Positions 55,660 to 64,000 of a stretch of DNA of 64,000 bases are shown here, in pieces. The translations under genes were made by a program, and so were the position numbers. Source of the DNA: Caldisericia bacterium (lineage in GTDB: Bacteria > Caldisericota > Caldisericia > B22-G15); contig JASEFN010000002.1 of NCBI GenBank assembly GCA_030018355.1, positions 110,699 through 174,698 on the forward strand, written 5' to 3'. How positions within the stretch are numbered: the first letter of the stretch is position 1; the number at the start of each line of letters is the position of its first letter. The notes beneath the pieces were generated by a model. It did no database searches and was not told the DNA's origin. It was given only the letters and a program-made list of their open reading frames with translations.

Positions 55660-56761
55660 CCTTTATATATTTTAAATAACTCCATATAAATTCATCAATA
55701 TTTCCAGAAATTACTTCTTCAACATTATATATTTCTAAACCAGTTCTGTGATCTTTAACAAGTGTATATGGATGAAAAACATAACTTCTAACTTCATAGC
55801 CCCATGAAGCAGAAACAAAACCTCCCTTAAGTTCATAAATTTTTTTTTCTTTCTCTCTTCTTTTTAATTCAATTAATTTCGCCATAAGTATTTTCATTGC
55901 AGTTTCCTTATTTTTTAATTGAGATCTCTCATTTTGACAGGTTGCAGTTATTCCTGTTGGTAGATGAACAATTCTTACTGCGGAATCAGTTTTATTAACA
56001 TATTGACCTCCATGACCACTTGCTCTAAAAACATCAATTCTTAATTCATCTTCAGAAATTTTTAACTCTTCATCTTCAATTTCTGGAATTACTTCAACTA
56101 AAGCAAAAGATGTGTGTCTTCTTCTATTTGCGTCAAAAGGTGAAATGCGTACTAATCTATGAACTCCACCTTCTCCTTTAAGAAGACCATAAGCATATTT
56201 TCCTTTTACAAGTATTGTTGCACTTTTTATACCAGCTTCTTCTCCATAAGATACATCAACAACTTCAGTTTTAAAACCTTTTTTGTCGCACCATCTCAAA
56301 TACATTTCAAAAAGAATTTGAGTCCAATCCATAGCATCAACTCCACCAGCACCTGAGGATAAAGAAAGAATTGCGTTTTTATCATCATATTCACCTGAAA
56401 GAAAATAGATCTTTTTGTACTCTTCAAGATTCTCGATTAATTTCCTTATATTTTCTCTTAACTCTTCTCTTAAACTCTCGTCTTCTTCTTTTTCAAGAAG
56501 TTCAACAATTATTTCACTCTCTTTTAACAATGAAATAATATTATCACCTCTCTCTTTCTCTTCTTTTAGTCTTTCAAGATCAGATAATATTTTTTTTGCC
56601 TCTTCACTACCCCAATCTTTTATAATAAAAGTTTTTTCTTCAAGTTCTTTTATTTTTAAATTTATCCTAAGAAGTTCCTCTTTAAGAGAGAGGTTTTCAA
56701 ACTCAATTTTTAGTTTTTTTAAGTTCTCTTCTTCTTTCCTCTCTATTCTTTTTTCGTTCAA
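55622..56761 (-). CDS. prfB: Peptide chain release factor 2
   Basis: A 379-residue release factor. The recognition motif is SPF ([14 protein letters not shown]), marking RF2, and the GGQ tripeptide is in [16 protein letters not shown]. The N-terminal region is a coiled helical domain. The normal bacterial prfB carries an in-frame UGA near codon 25 with +1 frameshifting for autoregulation; here the frame is uninterrupted from a TTG start, with a GGAG seven bases upstream. The start lies inside secA, with a 59-nt overlap, so the two are coupled. It recognises UAA and UGA stops. Confidence 0.95.
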   Translation of the reverse strand: MNEKRIERKEEENLKKLKIEFENLSLKEELLRINLKIKELEEKTFIIKDWGSEEAKKILSDLERLKEEKERGDNIISLLKESEIIVELLEKEEDESLREELRENIRKLIENLEEYKKIYFLSGEYDDKNAILSLSSGAGGVDAMDWTQILFEMYLRWCDKKGFKTEVVDVSYGEEAGIKSATILVKGKYAYGLLKGEGGVHRLVRISPFDANRRRHTSFALVEVIPEIEDEELKISEDELRIDVFRASGHGGQYVNKTDSAVRIVHLPTGITATCQNERSQLKNKETAMKILMAKLIELKRREKEKKIYELKGGFVSASWGYEVRSYVFHPYTLVKDHRTGLEIYNVEEVISGNIDEFIWSYLKYIKDEKDKNTNKEIN

Positions 56762-59180
56762 TTGTTATCTCCACTCTAAATAAGAATTTAATCCAATCTT
56801 CTCTTATTGATTTCAACATTGATTGAAATAGTTCAAATCCTTCAAGTTGATATGCAATTAATGGTTCCTCATGTCCATATGCTCTAAGACTAATTCCTTC
56901 TTTAAGGTGATCCATATTATATAGGTGATCTTTCCATTTATTATCAATTATTCTTAATAAAAGATATCTTTCAATTTCTCTTAAAGGATCTTCTCCAAAA
57001 GAGTTTTTTATTTCTTCAATATTTTTAGAAAGTTCTCTAAGTTGATTCTCTTTTTCAATATATCTTTTTTGAGCAATATCAAATAAAACTTTTTTAACTT
57101 CACTCTCTTTTATTTTTGAGAGTTCTTGAGGAGGTATGAGAATTTGAGTTAAGTCTAAAAATGCCTTAGATAGCCCATCATAATCTTTTTCTTCAAGAGT
57201 TTTTGATAAATGTATTTCACAGATTTCATTTAAAATCTCATCTAAAAATTTAAATACATCTTCTCTTAGATTTGCTTTTTCTAAAATTCTTCTCCTTTCT
57301 TTATATATAATCTCTCTTTGTTTATTCAAAACATTATCATACTCAAGTAAATGCTTTCTTATTTCAAAGTGATAGGCTTCAACCCTTTTTTGAGCATTTT
57401 CAATAGTTTTTGAAAGAAGAGGATGTTCAAGAGGGGTTTCATCCATTTTAAAGAAATCCATAAGTTTTTTTATCATATCTCCACCGAATATTCTTAAAAT
57501 TTCATCTTCAAGTGAAAGATAAAATCTTGAACTTCCTGGATCTCCTTGTCTTCCTGCTCTACCTCTCAACTGATTATCTATTCTTCTTGATTCATGTCTT
57601 TCTGTTCCAATTATGTGAAGTCCACCTAACTCTTTTACCCCTTCACCTAAAACAATATCAACACCACGACCAGCCATATTTGTTGCTATTGTAACCATTC
57701 CCTTTTCTCCAGCATGTTTTATTATTTCTGCCTCTTTTTCATGATATTTTGCATTTAAAACTTGGTGTGGTATTCCTTCTCTTTTTAGCATTGAAGATAA
57801 AATCTCAGATTTTTCGATTGATCTTGTTCCAACAAGAACAGGTCTCCCAATTTTATACCACTCTTTTATCTCCTCAACAATTTTTTTAAATTTTATTTTT
57901 TCTGTTCTATATACAACATCTGGATAATCTATTCTTATCATTGGTTTATTTGTTGGAATTACAATAACAGGAAGACCATAAATTTCTATAAATTCATCCT
58001 CCTCTGTTTTTGCAGTTCCTGTCATTCCTGCGAGTTTCTTATACATCCTAAAATAATTTTGAAAAGTTATTGTAGCAAGTGTTTGACTCTCTTCTTTTAC
58101 TTTTAAACCCTCTTTTGCTTCGATTGCTTGATGAAGTCCATCAGAATATCTTCTTCCAAACATTAGTCTTCCAGTAAATTCATCAACAATAATTACTTCA
58201 CCATCTTTAACAATATAATCTACATCCTTTTTGAAATGAACAAGTGCTCGTAATGCTTGAATCACATGACTAACAAGTTCAACATTTTCACTTGCATAAA
58301 GATTTTCTACTCCAAAAAATTTTTCAACTTTTTTAACACCAGATTCAGTTAAAGTTACATTTTTTTCTTTCTCATCTGATGTATAATCTTCATTTATTTT
58401 TAATTGTTTTGCAATTTGCGCTGCTTTGTAATAGATTTGAGTACTTTTTTCACTTGGTCCAGATATAATAAGAGGTGTTCTTGCTTCATCTATTAAAATT
58501 GAATCAACTTCATCAACAATTGCATAAAAAAGTTCTCTTTGAACTATTTGATCAAGAGAAATTGCCATATTATCTCTTAAATAATCAAAACCAAATTCGT
58601 TGTTGGTTCCATATGTTATATCAGCGAGATATGCATCTTTTCTTGAACATGGTACAAGTTTAACAGTAAATTTTTGAGGATCATCCCATTCAACAAGGAA
58701 AGACGCTTCATGTTGGATAACACCAACACTTCTTCCTAAAAATTTATAAATTGGTCCCATCCATAAAGCATCTCTTTTTGCAAGATAATCATTAACTGTT
58801 ACAAGATGGACTCCTCTTCCTAAAAGTGAATTTAGATATATTGGAAGAGTTGCAACAAGGGTTTTTCCTTCACCTGTTTTCATTTCTGCAATTTTTCCTT
58901 CATGAAGTACAACTCCACCCATAAGTTGAACATCAAAATGTCTAAGTCCTATTGTTCTTTTTGAAACTTCTCTCACAACTGCAAATGCTTCATATAAAAG
59001 ACTATCAAGACTTTCTCCATTTTCTATTCTTTTTATGAATTCATTGGTTTTATTTTGCAATTCATCATTTGTTAATTTACTAATATCTTCTTCAAGAGAA
59101 TTTATCTTTTCAACATATGTAGATAATCTTTTTAATTCTTTTTCTTCTCCTGAAAATAGTTTTTTTAAAAAATTTGCCAT
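56703..59180 (-). CDS. secA: Protein translocase subunit SecA
   Basis: An 825-residue motor ATPase. Walker [11 protein letters not shown] near residue 102, the [18 protein letters not shown] motif, a preprotein cross-linking region, the helicase-type [12 protein letters not shown] motif, and the scaffold and two-helix finger segments are all present. The C-terminal zinc-binding tail (C-x-C-x8-C-H/C) is absent; the protein ends in a basic helical tail instead. It drives export through SecYEG. It forms an operon with hpf, the DUF4330-like gene and prfB. Confidence 0.97.
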   Translation of the reverse strand: MANFLKKLFSGEEKELKRLSTYVEKINSLEEDISKLTNDELQNKTNEFIKRIENGESLDSLLYEAFAVVREVSKRTIGLRHFDVQLMGGVVLHEGKIAEMKTGEGKTLVATLPIYLNSLLGRGVHLVTVNDYLAKRDALWMGPIYKFLGRSVGVIQHEASFLVEWDDPQKFTVKLVPCSRKDAYLADITYGTNNEFGFDYLRDNMAISLDQIVQRELFYAIVDEVDSILIDEARTPLIISGPSEKSTQIYYKAAQIAKQLKINEDYTSDEKEKNVTLTESGVKKVEKFFGVENLYASENVELVSHVIQALRALVHFKKDVDYIVKDGEVIIVDEFTGRLMFGRRYSDGLHQAIEAKEGLKVKEESQTLATITFQNYFRMYKKLAGMTGTAKTEEDEFIEIYGLPVIVIPTNKPMIRIDYPDVVYRTEKIKFKKIVEEIKEWYKIGRPVLVGTRSIEKSEILSSMLKREGIPHQVLNAKYHEKEAEIIKHAGEKGMVTIATNMAGRGVDIVLGEGVKELGGLHIIGTERHESRRIDNQLRGRAGRQGDPGSSRFYLSLEDEILRIFGGDMIKKLMDFFKMDETPLEHPLLSKTIENAQKRVEAYHFEIRKHLLEYDNVLNKQREIIYKERRRILEKANLREDVFKFLDEILNEICEIHLSKTLEEKDYDGLSKAFLDLTQILIPPQELSKIKESEVKKVLFDIAQKRYIEKENQLRELSKNIEEIKNSFGEDPLREIERYLLLRIIDNKWKDHLYNMDHLKEGISLRAYGHEEPLIAYQLEGFELFQSMLKSIREDWIKFLFRVEITIERKKNREERRRELKKTKN

Positions 59181-59181
59181 A

Positions 59182-59622
59182 TTACTCCTTGTCTAATGAT
59201 AAAATTACTCCTACAAATCTTACTTTTGGAGTTTCGAATATAATTTTACCCCCAACCCTTACTGTTACTCTATTATATGATAATACTAACTTCTTTGATT
59301 TGTTTACACTTTTTACAGTTAAAATCATACTTTTAAAAATTGGATGTGGTGATTTAACAATCTCACCAGTTGAAGTTTCTACAGGATGTTCTGCATCTTT
59401 TACTACTTTATCAATAATTACAAAAATTTTGTTTCCACTACTATCAATTAGATAATCTCCAATATTTACATTGTCACAAACTTCTTGAAGTACATTTGAA
59501 ACTGACATTTTAACTACAACATAAAAAGAAGTCTCCTTTCCTTCAGAATATTTTCTTAATACAAGAAGAATTGAAAAAAGGATTATTAAAAAAATTAGTG
59601 TATAAAAAATAAATTTTTTCAT
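59182..59622 (-). CDS. DUF4330-like membrane-anchored protein
   Basis: A 146-residue protein with one N-terminal helix (about 3-22). A beta-rich part follows, with [28 protein letters not shown], a turn rich in Asp/Glu, [28 protein letters not shown] and a final VGVILSL. The pattern resembles DUF4330, whose function is unknown. It lies between hpf and secA with 1-2 nt gaps, so it may be linked to export. Confidence 0.6.
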   Translation of the reverse strand: MKKFIFYTLIFLIILFSILLVLRKYSEGKETSFYVVVKMSVSNVLQEVCDNVNIGDYLIDSSGNKIFVIIDKVVKDAEHPVETSTGEIVKSPHPIFKSMILTVKSVNKSKKLVLSYNRVTVRVGGKIIFETPKVRFVGVILSLDKE

Positions 59623-59624
59623 AA

Positions 59625-60158
59625 TTATTCAGGTTCTATTAATCCATAATTTCCATCATTTCTTTTATAAACTACATTTATCTTGTCTGTGTTTGAATTT
59701 AAAAAAACAAAAAATGTGTGACCAAGAAGTTCCATTTGCATAATTGCCTCTTCTTCGTCCATTGGTTTTAAAACAAATCTTTTAACTTTTACAATTTTTG
59801 GAAACTCCTCTGTTATTACAGAGGAAGATGCTGCTTCTTCTGTTTTTTCTAAAAATTTCTTTGTTTCTCTTCTTCTCTCAACAAAACTCTCTTTATATTT
59901 TTTAATCTGTCTTTTAATTTTATCAAGAACATCATCAATTGAAGAATAAATATCTTGCGTTTTACTTTCACCTCTAATTACAGTTCCAGACATAGAAATT
60001 GTTACTTCTGATTTAAAAAGCCCCCTTTCTTTTGAAATTAAAAGATTTACATCTTGAATATTTTCAAAAAATCTTTCAGCAGTTGCAAATCTCTTTTCTG
60101 CATAGTTAATAATATCATCTGTTAAGTTTAATCCTTTTCCTTGAACAATAAGTTTCAT
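59625..60158 (-). CDS. hpf: Ribosome hibernation promoting factor, long form
   Basis: A 177-residue factor. The N-terminal HPF/YfiA domain (about 1-95) has the opening KLIVQGKGLNLTDDIINYAEKRF and IYSSIDDVLDKIKRQIKKYKE. The C-terminal dimerisation domain (about 120-175) has IVKVKRFVLKPMDEEEAIMQMELLGHTFFVFLN. The long form pairs 70S ribosomes into inactive 100S dimers in slow growth. It heads the hpf-secA-prfB operon. Confidence 0.95.
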   Translation of the reverse strand: MKLIVQGKGLNLTDDIINYAEKRFATAERFFENIQDVNLLISKERGLFKSEVTISMSGTVIRGESKTQDIYSSIDDVLDKIKRQIKKYKESFVERRRETKKFLEKTEEAASSSVITEEFPKIVKVKRFVLKPMDEEEAIMQMELLGHTFFVFLNSNTDKINVVYKRNDGNYGLIEPE

Positions 60159-60281
60159 ATTATCCTCCTAAATGTTTATATTAAATATAAAAATCAAATT
60201 CAACTTTTAATTAGTATAATATTATTTCTACTTTCTGTCAAATTATTGAAATTTAAATTATTTTATAATTTTCTTAGAAGA

Positions 60282-61579
60282 TTAATATAAAGTAGTCAAT
60301 TGATTATAAGTACATATTTTTTTAATTTCTCCATTTTCAAGGACCACAATTCTATCTGCAATTTTAAAAGTTGAAGGTCTATTTAAAAAATGCTCTTGCT
60401 AATGCAATTCTTTGTGCCTCACCTGCAGATAAATTAATACCACCTTCTCCTATAATTGTATTAAGTCCATAAGGCAATTTATTAATAAAATCAATATGAG
60501 CATTTATTAATGCATTTTCTAAATCATCTATATTTATATTAGTTGCTCCATAGGTTAGATTATCATATAGAGTTCCATTAAATACAAAATTTTCATGTAA
60601 AATTAATAAAATAGACTTTCTAAGAGAAAGTAATTTAATATCTTTAATGTTAATTTCATCTAAAAATATCTCGCCTTCTTGAGGATCAAAAAATCTTACA
60701 ATCAATTTTGCAAGAGTTGTTTTACCTGCGCCAGTAGGTCCTATTATTGCAGTAATACTATTAGGAGGAAATTCAATATTAATATTTTTTAAAACTTTTT
60801 TTGAATTATAATAAAAAGATACATTTTTAAAAATTATTTTTCCTTCTTTAGGGATATAATCTATTGCATCCTTTTTTTCTATAACATCTGATTTAATGTC
60901 CAGATATTTCTTTATTTATTAATTCTTTTAATTTATTTAAAAAAATTTTTTGTTCCAAATTTTCAGTTGATAAAGATTTGATCAATTGAATTTTTTTAAA
61001 ATGTTCTACAGTATAACTATTTATTTCTTGTGCCTTAATTTTTGTTTTTTTAATATTATAAAGAATTGGGTTTCTAAACTTTGTAATTATATATGATTGA
61101 ATAATAAGTATTATAAAAGCGAAAATTGCTAAAACAATATTCCATTTAATCATAAAAATAGCACTGATTAAAAGAATTAATTGCATTGGAATTTGAATAA
61201 GAAATTCTCGCCAAGAGTCAACAAGTGATTCTGTATCACTATGAATTCTATATGTTATACCACCACTTGTCTCTTTTTCAAAAAATTTGAGTGAAGCATA
61301 TTGTAAATTTTTAAAAATGTCCAATTTTAAATATTTTGATAGGTATGATGTTAATAAAAAGGTTATTAATACTAAAACTGAAATAATAATTAAAGGTTTA
61401 AAATATGAATAATTTTTACCAATTAAAACAAAATCCATCAAATATCTAGATAGTAAAGGAGAGATAAGAGTGCATATTTCTGCTATGATACCTAAAATTA
61501 TTCCAAAAAATATTTTTGTCCATTTACCTTTTAAATATAATAGGAGTAATAAAAAATAATTTTTTATATCTTTTATCAT
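60282..61579 (-). pseudogene. Decayed ABC exporter (MsbA/ABCB-like) with two internal deletions
   Basis: Transcribed from 61579. The first 228 codons encode the permease start with about four membrane helices, ending in a stop at 60893. The last permease helices and the linker (roughly 100 residues in intact relatives) are missing. A second open stretch (from about 60908 in another frame) starts at the ATPase domain with GPTGAGKTTLAKLI, a Q-loop region, and LSAGEAQRIALARAFF, then stops at about 60379. The Walker B/D-loop region is missing, and a third frame resumes at about 60388 with RPSTFKIADRIVVLENGEI, ending at 60282. Two deletions with frameshifts mean it cannot be a working transporter. 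Its position in the peptide locus suggests it once exported the peptide. Confidence 0.85.
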
Positions 61580-61612
61580 TGTAATTTAATTATAATATCT
61601 TTAGTTATTTTA

Positions 61613-62131
61613 TTATTGATATTGATTCACTCTTTTCTTTAATTCATTTATAAAATCATCAATTTTGTATGGAGAAATTCCATATTTTCTATCATTTGTG
61701 TATAATAGAAGGACATTTTTTAATGATGAAGTCGAATACATTCTAACAATACCTAAATCTGAATATAACACATCTTTTAAGGCAAACCCAGGAAATCTAA
61801 AACTTGCTAAAATATTTAATTTTAAATCTCTAATTTCCCATTTTTTAATGTCTTTACAATTTATTATATCTTTATAAGGACCACATGAAAGGATAAGATT
61901 ATTTTCTGAAAATATATATTTCATTGTATGATAAATTGAAATGTTAAATATCATATGTCCAATAAGGAACAAAACTACTACTAAAAGTAAATATTGAATA
62001 AAAAGAGGTTTTGTTCTTTTTCTTATTGCTTTTATAATATAATAAAAGAAAATTATAAGGATTAAGATAATTATTGAAAAAATTATATAGGTAAAAATAT
62101 TTAACCTTGGATAAAATATCAATTCATTCAT
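61613..62131 (-). CDS. PH-domain membrane protein, copy 2
   Basis: A 172-residue protein with two N-terminal membrane helices (about 15-35 and 43-67) and a bacterial PH-like domain (about 75-168). The latter has YIFSENNLILSCGPYKDIINCKDIKKWE, then SFRFPGFALKDVLYSDLGIVRMYSTSSLKNVLLLYTNDRKYGISPYKIDDFINELKKR. It is clearly a paralogue of the preceding gene, with the same order and motifs. PH-domain membrane proteins of this shape include self-immunity proteins in other peptide systems, so an immunity role is inferred. Shine-Dalgarno AAGGAGG is good; the start overlaps the previous stop by 4 nt. Confidence 0.7.
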   Translation of the reverse strand: MNELIFYPRLNIFTYIIFSIIILILIIFFYYIIKAIRKRTKPLFIQYLLLVVVLFLIGHMIFNISIYHTMKYIFSENNLILSCGPYKDIINCKDIKKWEIRDLKLNILASFRFPGFALKDVLYSDLGIVRMYSTSSLKNVLLLYTNDRKYGISPYKIDDFINELKKRVNQYQ

Positions 62132-62670
62132 TTCACTTCCTCCTTAATTTCTTTAACTCTTCTCTCAAGTTCTTTTACAAATTCTTCTTCATTTTGTGGA
62201 GTTAAACCATATTTTCTTTTTTTAGTATATACCAATAAAATTTTACTACCCATTGATGTTGCAAACATTCTTACTTTTCCTTCATTTGCAAAGTAACAAT
62301 TAAATAAAGCAATTCCAGGCATTCTTAAACTTGAAAGAGGATTGAATTCAAGGTCTTTGTTCTCCCAAGAAACAATATCTTTATAAAAAATTTTATCTTT
62401 AAAAGGTCCATATATTAAAAGAAGGTGATTATCTTTAAATTCATATCTTAAAGTATGATATGTTAAAATCAATATTAAAAAAAGTATTGAAAAGGAAATC
62501 ATAATAATTAGTATTATTAATAATATTATTGTTATATGAAGTTCAGTTGCGATAATACCATAATCTTTAATTAACATTATTGATGCTATAAAAAAAGTAA
62601 GAAATACTATTAATAATGAAATATATGCATAAAATTTATATCTTGCTTTAAAAATTTTATTATTTTTCAT
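62128..62670 (-). CDS. PH-domain membrane protein, copy 1
   Basis: A 180-residue protein with two membrane helices (about 13-33 and 45-72) and a PH-like domain (about 75-170). The domain has RYEFKDNHLLLIYGPFKDKIFYKDIVSWE, then RMPGIALFNCYFANEGKVRMFATSMGSKILLVYTKKRKYGLTPQNEEEFVKELERR, close to the bacterial PH family used by some small membrane proteins. It is paralogous to the next gene. The ATG at 62670 is 7 nt after AAGGAG; a TTG two codons upstream is less likely. It belongs to the peptide-locus operon and an immunity or helper role is inferred. Confidence 0.72.
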   Translation of the reverse strand: MKNNKIFKARYKFYAYISLLIVFLTFFIASIMLIKDYGIIATELHITIILLIILIIMISFSILFLILILTYHTLRYEFKDNHLLLIYGPFKDKIFYKDIVSWENKDLEFNPLSSLRMPGIALFNCYFANEGKVRMFATSMGSKILLVYTKKRKYGLTPQNEEEFVKELERRVKEIKEEVK

Positions 62671-62875
62671 GCTCAATCTCCTTATTTAAAATTATTTTTC
62701 TAATTTTTTTATTTGATGCAAGAGTTGGCACAACTAATAACAATGCTGCATAAAAAACTGCAACTGCAATGACATCAACAAGCACATATCCCCATGCTAA
62801 AAACCATGTTTCAGTTTTATACTTTAACAAAATAAGTGAATAAAATAAGTAAATAAAATAGATACTATAATCCAC
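62660..62875 (-). CDS. Small two-helix membrane protein
   Basis: A 71-residue ORF with two hydrophobic segments (about 3-17 and 24-52) and a basic C-terminus (SNKKIRKIILNKEIEHEK). Its start (a GTG) lies inside the end of the SdpI-family gene and its Shine-Dalgarno is weak, so the start is uncertain. I recognise no family. In the context of the peptide locus it could be a helper, an accessory immunity protein or a second peptide; the sequence does not decide. It overlaps the next gene's start by about 11 nt. Confidence 0.5.
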   Translation of the reverse strand: MDYSIYFIYLFYSLILLKYKTETWFLAWGYVLVDVIAVAVFYAALLLVVPTLASNKKIRKIILNKEIEHEK

Positions 62876-63522
62876 CCTAAAATAATTATTAAATAAATTG
62901 GGATATATTTTAGAACAATTTTTGTTTTTTGAATATCATCCTTCTTTAAAACTTTAAGAAACAAGGTTGTGAATATTATACCAATTATAATAAAACCAAT
63001 TCCTGAAAAAGTATTTGCTAATTTCCAAACTCTTTGGTCTTCAAATGTTTTTGCAATCCTTATACCAAATAAAAAATTTTGAGGAATAAATGGTGTAATT
63101 AGTCCGGTTATTATTAAAATGATAGAAAAGATTATTAAAATATAAATTAAACTATTCTTAATAATAAATTGCTCCTTTTCTTTTTTATTTTCTATTGAAT
63201 TTCTTTTAGCATAAATATGAGCATAGATACTAGAAATAATTGTAATTAATACTAACGCAAATAGAAATATGTACACAAGATTGTTTAATAATAAATAATT
63301 TTTATATAAATAGGCAAGAATATTGATAATTGATAGTATTGCTCCAGCAATTATTAAAAGAATACCTGCAAATTTATTAGATTTTATCCAAACTTTTTCA
63401 TTTGATAATGTATCAGTAGTTCTTAAACCTATGATATAGTTAGGTTTTTTAATAAACAACATTGCAATTCCACCAAATATTAATATTAAATTTAAAATTA
63501 AATTACCAATTAAATATTTCAT
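62824..63522 (-). CDS. SdpI-family membrane protein with two SdpI motifs
   Basis: A 232-residue protein of about six membrane helices. The SdpI pattern occurs twice: in the first half as KKPNYIIGLRTTDTLSNEKVWIKSNKFAG (about 26-55) and in the second half as NFLFGIRIAKTFEDQRVWKLANTFSG (about 149-175). In Bacillus subtilis SdpI gives immunity to the SdpC toxin and also acts as a signal receptor. By analogy this may protect against the neighbouring peptide; the similarity is at motif level. Shine-Dalgarno TAGGAGGAAT is strong. A partial homologue lies on the other side of the peptide gene. Confidence 0.78.
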   Translation of the reverse strand: MKYLIGNLILNLILIFGGIAMLFIKKPNYIIGLRTTDTLSNEKVWIKSNKFAGILLIIAGAILSIINILAYLYKNYLLLNNLVYIFLFALVLITIISSIYAHIYAKRNSIENKKEKEQFIIKNSLIYILIIFSIILIITGLITPFIPQNFLFGIRIAKTFEDQRVWKLANTFSGIGFIIIGIIFTTLFLKVLKKDDIQKTKIVLKYIPIYLIIILGWIIVSILFTYFIHLFC

Positions 63523-63543
63523 TTTAATTCCTCCTAATTATTT

Positions 63544-63762
63544 TTAAATATTAACATCATAATTATAATTTGATGTTGCTGAAGAATTATAATCAACAAA
63601 AGGTGTGTATACAGCACCAACAATAGCAATTGCACCTGCTGCAACATATAAAGCAGCTAAAAGAAATACAGCTAAAATTGCTATAGGTACAACTGTTTGT
63701 GGCTCTATATGATTTGCTAGTCCTCCTGCCACCTCAATTGTTGGAGATTCATAATTTTGCAT
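63544..63762 (-). CDS. Candidate bacteriocin-like peptide precursor
   Basis: A 72-residue peptide. Its first 14 residues (MQNYESPTIEVAGG) form an acidic segment ending in Gly-Gly, like leaders of exported peptides cut after a double glycine. Cutting there would leave about 58 residues: a hydrophobic stretch (about 22-52) rich in Ala, Val, Ile and Leu, and a polar tail with many Asn, Tyr and Ser. No cysteine is present, so no thioether or disulfide modification is expected. It lies between two SdpI-family genes. The Shine-Dalgarno is weak (AAGAGA). The function is inferred from context and shape. Confidence 0.6.
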   Translation of the reverse strand: MQNYESPTIEVAGGLANHIEPQTVVPIAILAVFLLAALYVAAGAIAIVGAVYTPFVDYNSSATSNYNYDVNI

Positions 63763-63788
63763 TTTTTATCTCTTTTCTTTGTTCTTTT

Positions 63789-64000
63789 CTAAATAAAATA
63801 TGCAAGCAATACAGAGATTATAGTCCACCCAATAATTAGTAAGATAAAAATTGTTGCAAATTTTACAAAGAGTTTAGTTCTTTCACCTTCTTCTTTTTTT
63901 ACAATATTGAAAAATAGAAGAGTAAATATTAATCCAATTATTATTAAACCTATACCAGAAATTGTATTAACTTTTTTCCAGATAGCAGGATCTGAAAATG
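63789..64000 (-). CDS. SdpI-family membrane protein, C-terminal part (cut by window edge)
   Basis: The frame is open from the window edge to a TAG at 63789, giving 69 residues. It begins FSDPAIWKKVNTISGIGLIII, the second SdpI motif, and ends with a membrane helix (LLIIGWTIISVLLAYFI). It closely parallels the end of the SdpI-family protein encoded downstream in the same direction (FEDQRVWKLANTFSGIGFIII; IILGWIIVSILFTYFI), so the two are paralogues. It is followed by the peptide gene. Confidence 0.75.
   Translation of the reverse strand, partial: FSDPAIWKKVNTISGIGLIIIGLIFTLLFFNIVKKEEGERTKLFVKFATIFILLIIGWTIISVLLAYFI

Noticed and set aside
55622-56761. A programmed frameshift in prfB
   Set aside because: The reading frame from the TTG start has no in-frame UGA and no CUU-UGA site.

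Overview
The window is strongly AT-rich bacterial chromosome, densely coded on both strands with short intergenic gaps. Housekeeping markers are bacterial: S20, UvrB, SecA, RF2, DNA polymerase III delta, ClpC, GroES/GroEL with a CIRCE operator, and Hpf. Several genes point to an anaerobic, thermophilic, deep-branching lineage (inference): a branched-polyamine synthase (BpsA), an archaeal-type CTP-dependent riboflavin kinase, an archaemetzincin, indolepyruvate:ferredoxin oxidoreductase and a GlmL-type ATPase. I cannot name the species. I see no rRNA, tRNA, CRISPR array, intact transposase or integrase.

Layout. 1-2.2 kb: end of a DUF2207 membrane protein, a decayed methyltransferase and small palindromes. 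2.2-8.3 kb (minus): secreted zinc carboxypeptidase, peroxiredoxin and a large PAS/GGDEF/GAF/HD-GYP regulator. 8.4-17.4 kb: acyl carrier protein, Hsp20, extracytoplasmic PpiC-type foldases, archaemetzincin, S20, HolA and ClpC. 17.5-19.1 kb (plus): DUF4388, roadblock and MglA-type GTPase module. 19.1-28 kb (minus): riboflavin kinase, GerMN protein, two thiol-redox membrane proteins, alanine racemase, BpsA, AEC transporter, degenerate CbiX-like protein, YjbQ and an HD-GYP protein with a likely frameshifted N-terminus. 28-36.9 kb (plus): primase-ligase fusion with an unknown partner, groESL, Yip1-like protein, amidohydrolase, lipid kinase, and a MocA/XdhC-type molybdenum-cofactor set. 36.9-39.9 kb (minus): NAD-dependent epimerase with its TetR regulator, and GlmL. 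40-52.6 kb (plus): uvrB, a PfkB-family kinase, a FolK-BirA fusion, iorAB, a tagatose-bisphosphate-type aldolase and a full livJHMGF branched-chain amino acid transporter. 52.6-60.2 kb (minus): transglutaminase-like protein, PHP phosphatase, YitT, prfB, secA, DUF4330-like protein and hpf.

60.3-64 kb (minus) is the most unusual stretch. In order of transcription it holds an SdpI-family protein (cut by the window edge), a 72-residue peptide with a Gly-Gly leader-like start and a hydrophobic core, a second SdpI-family protein, a small two-helix membrane protein, two paralogous PH-domain membrane proteins, and an ABC exporter reduced to a pseudogene. It looks like a peptide-toxin (bacteriocin-like) and self-immunity locus whose exporter has decayed. 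This rests on domain recognition and gene order only.

Other points to follow up are the compact primase-ligase fusion, the FolK-BirA fusion, two pseudogenes eroded by internal deletions, long identical intragenic repeats in two genes, promoters that suggest leaderless mRNAs, and prfB without its usual frameshift site.
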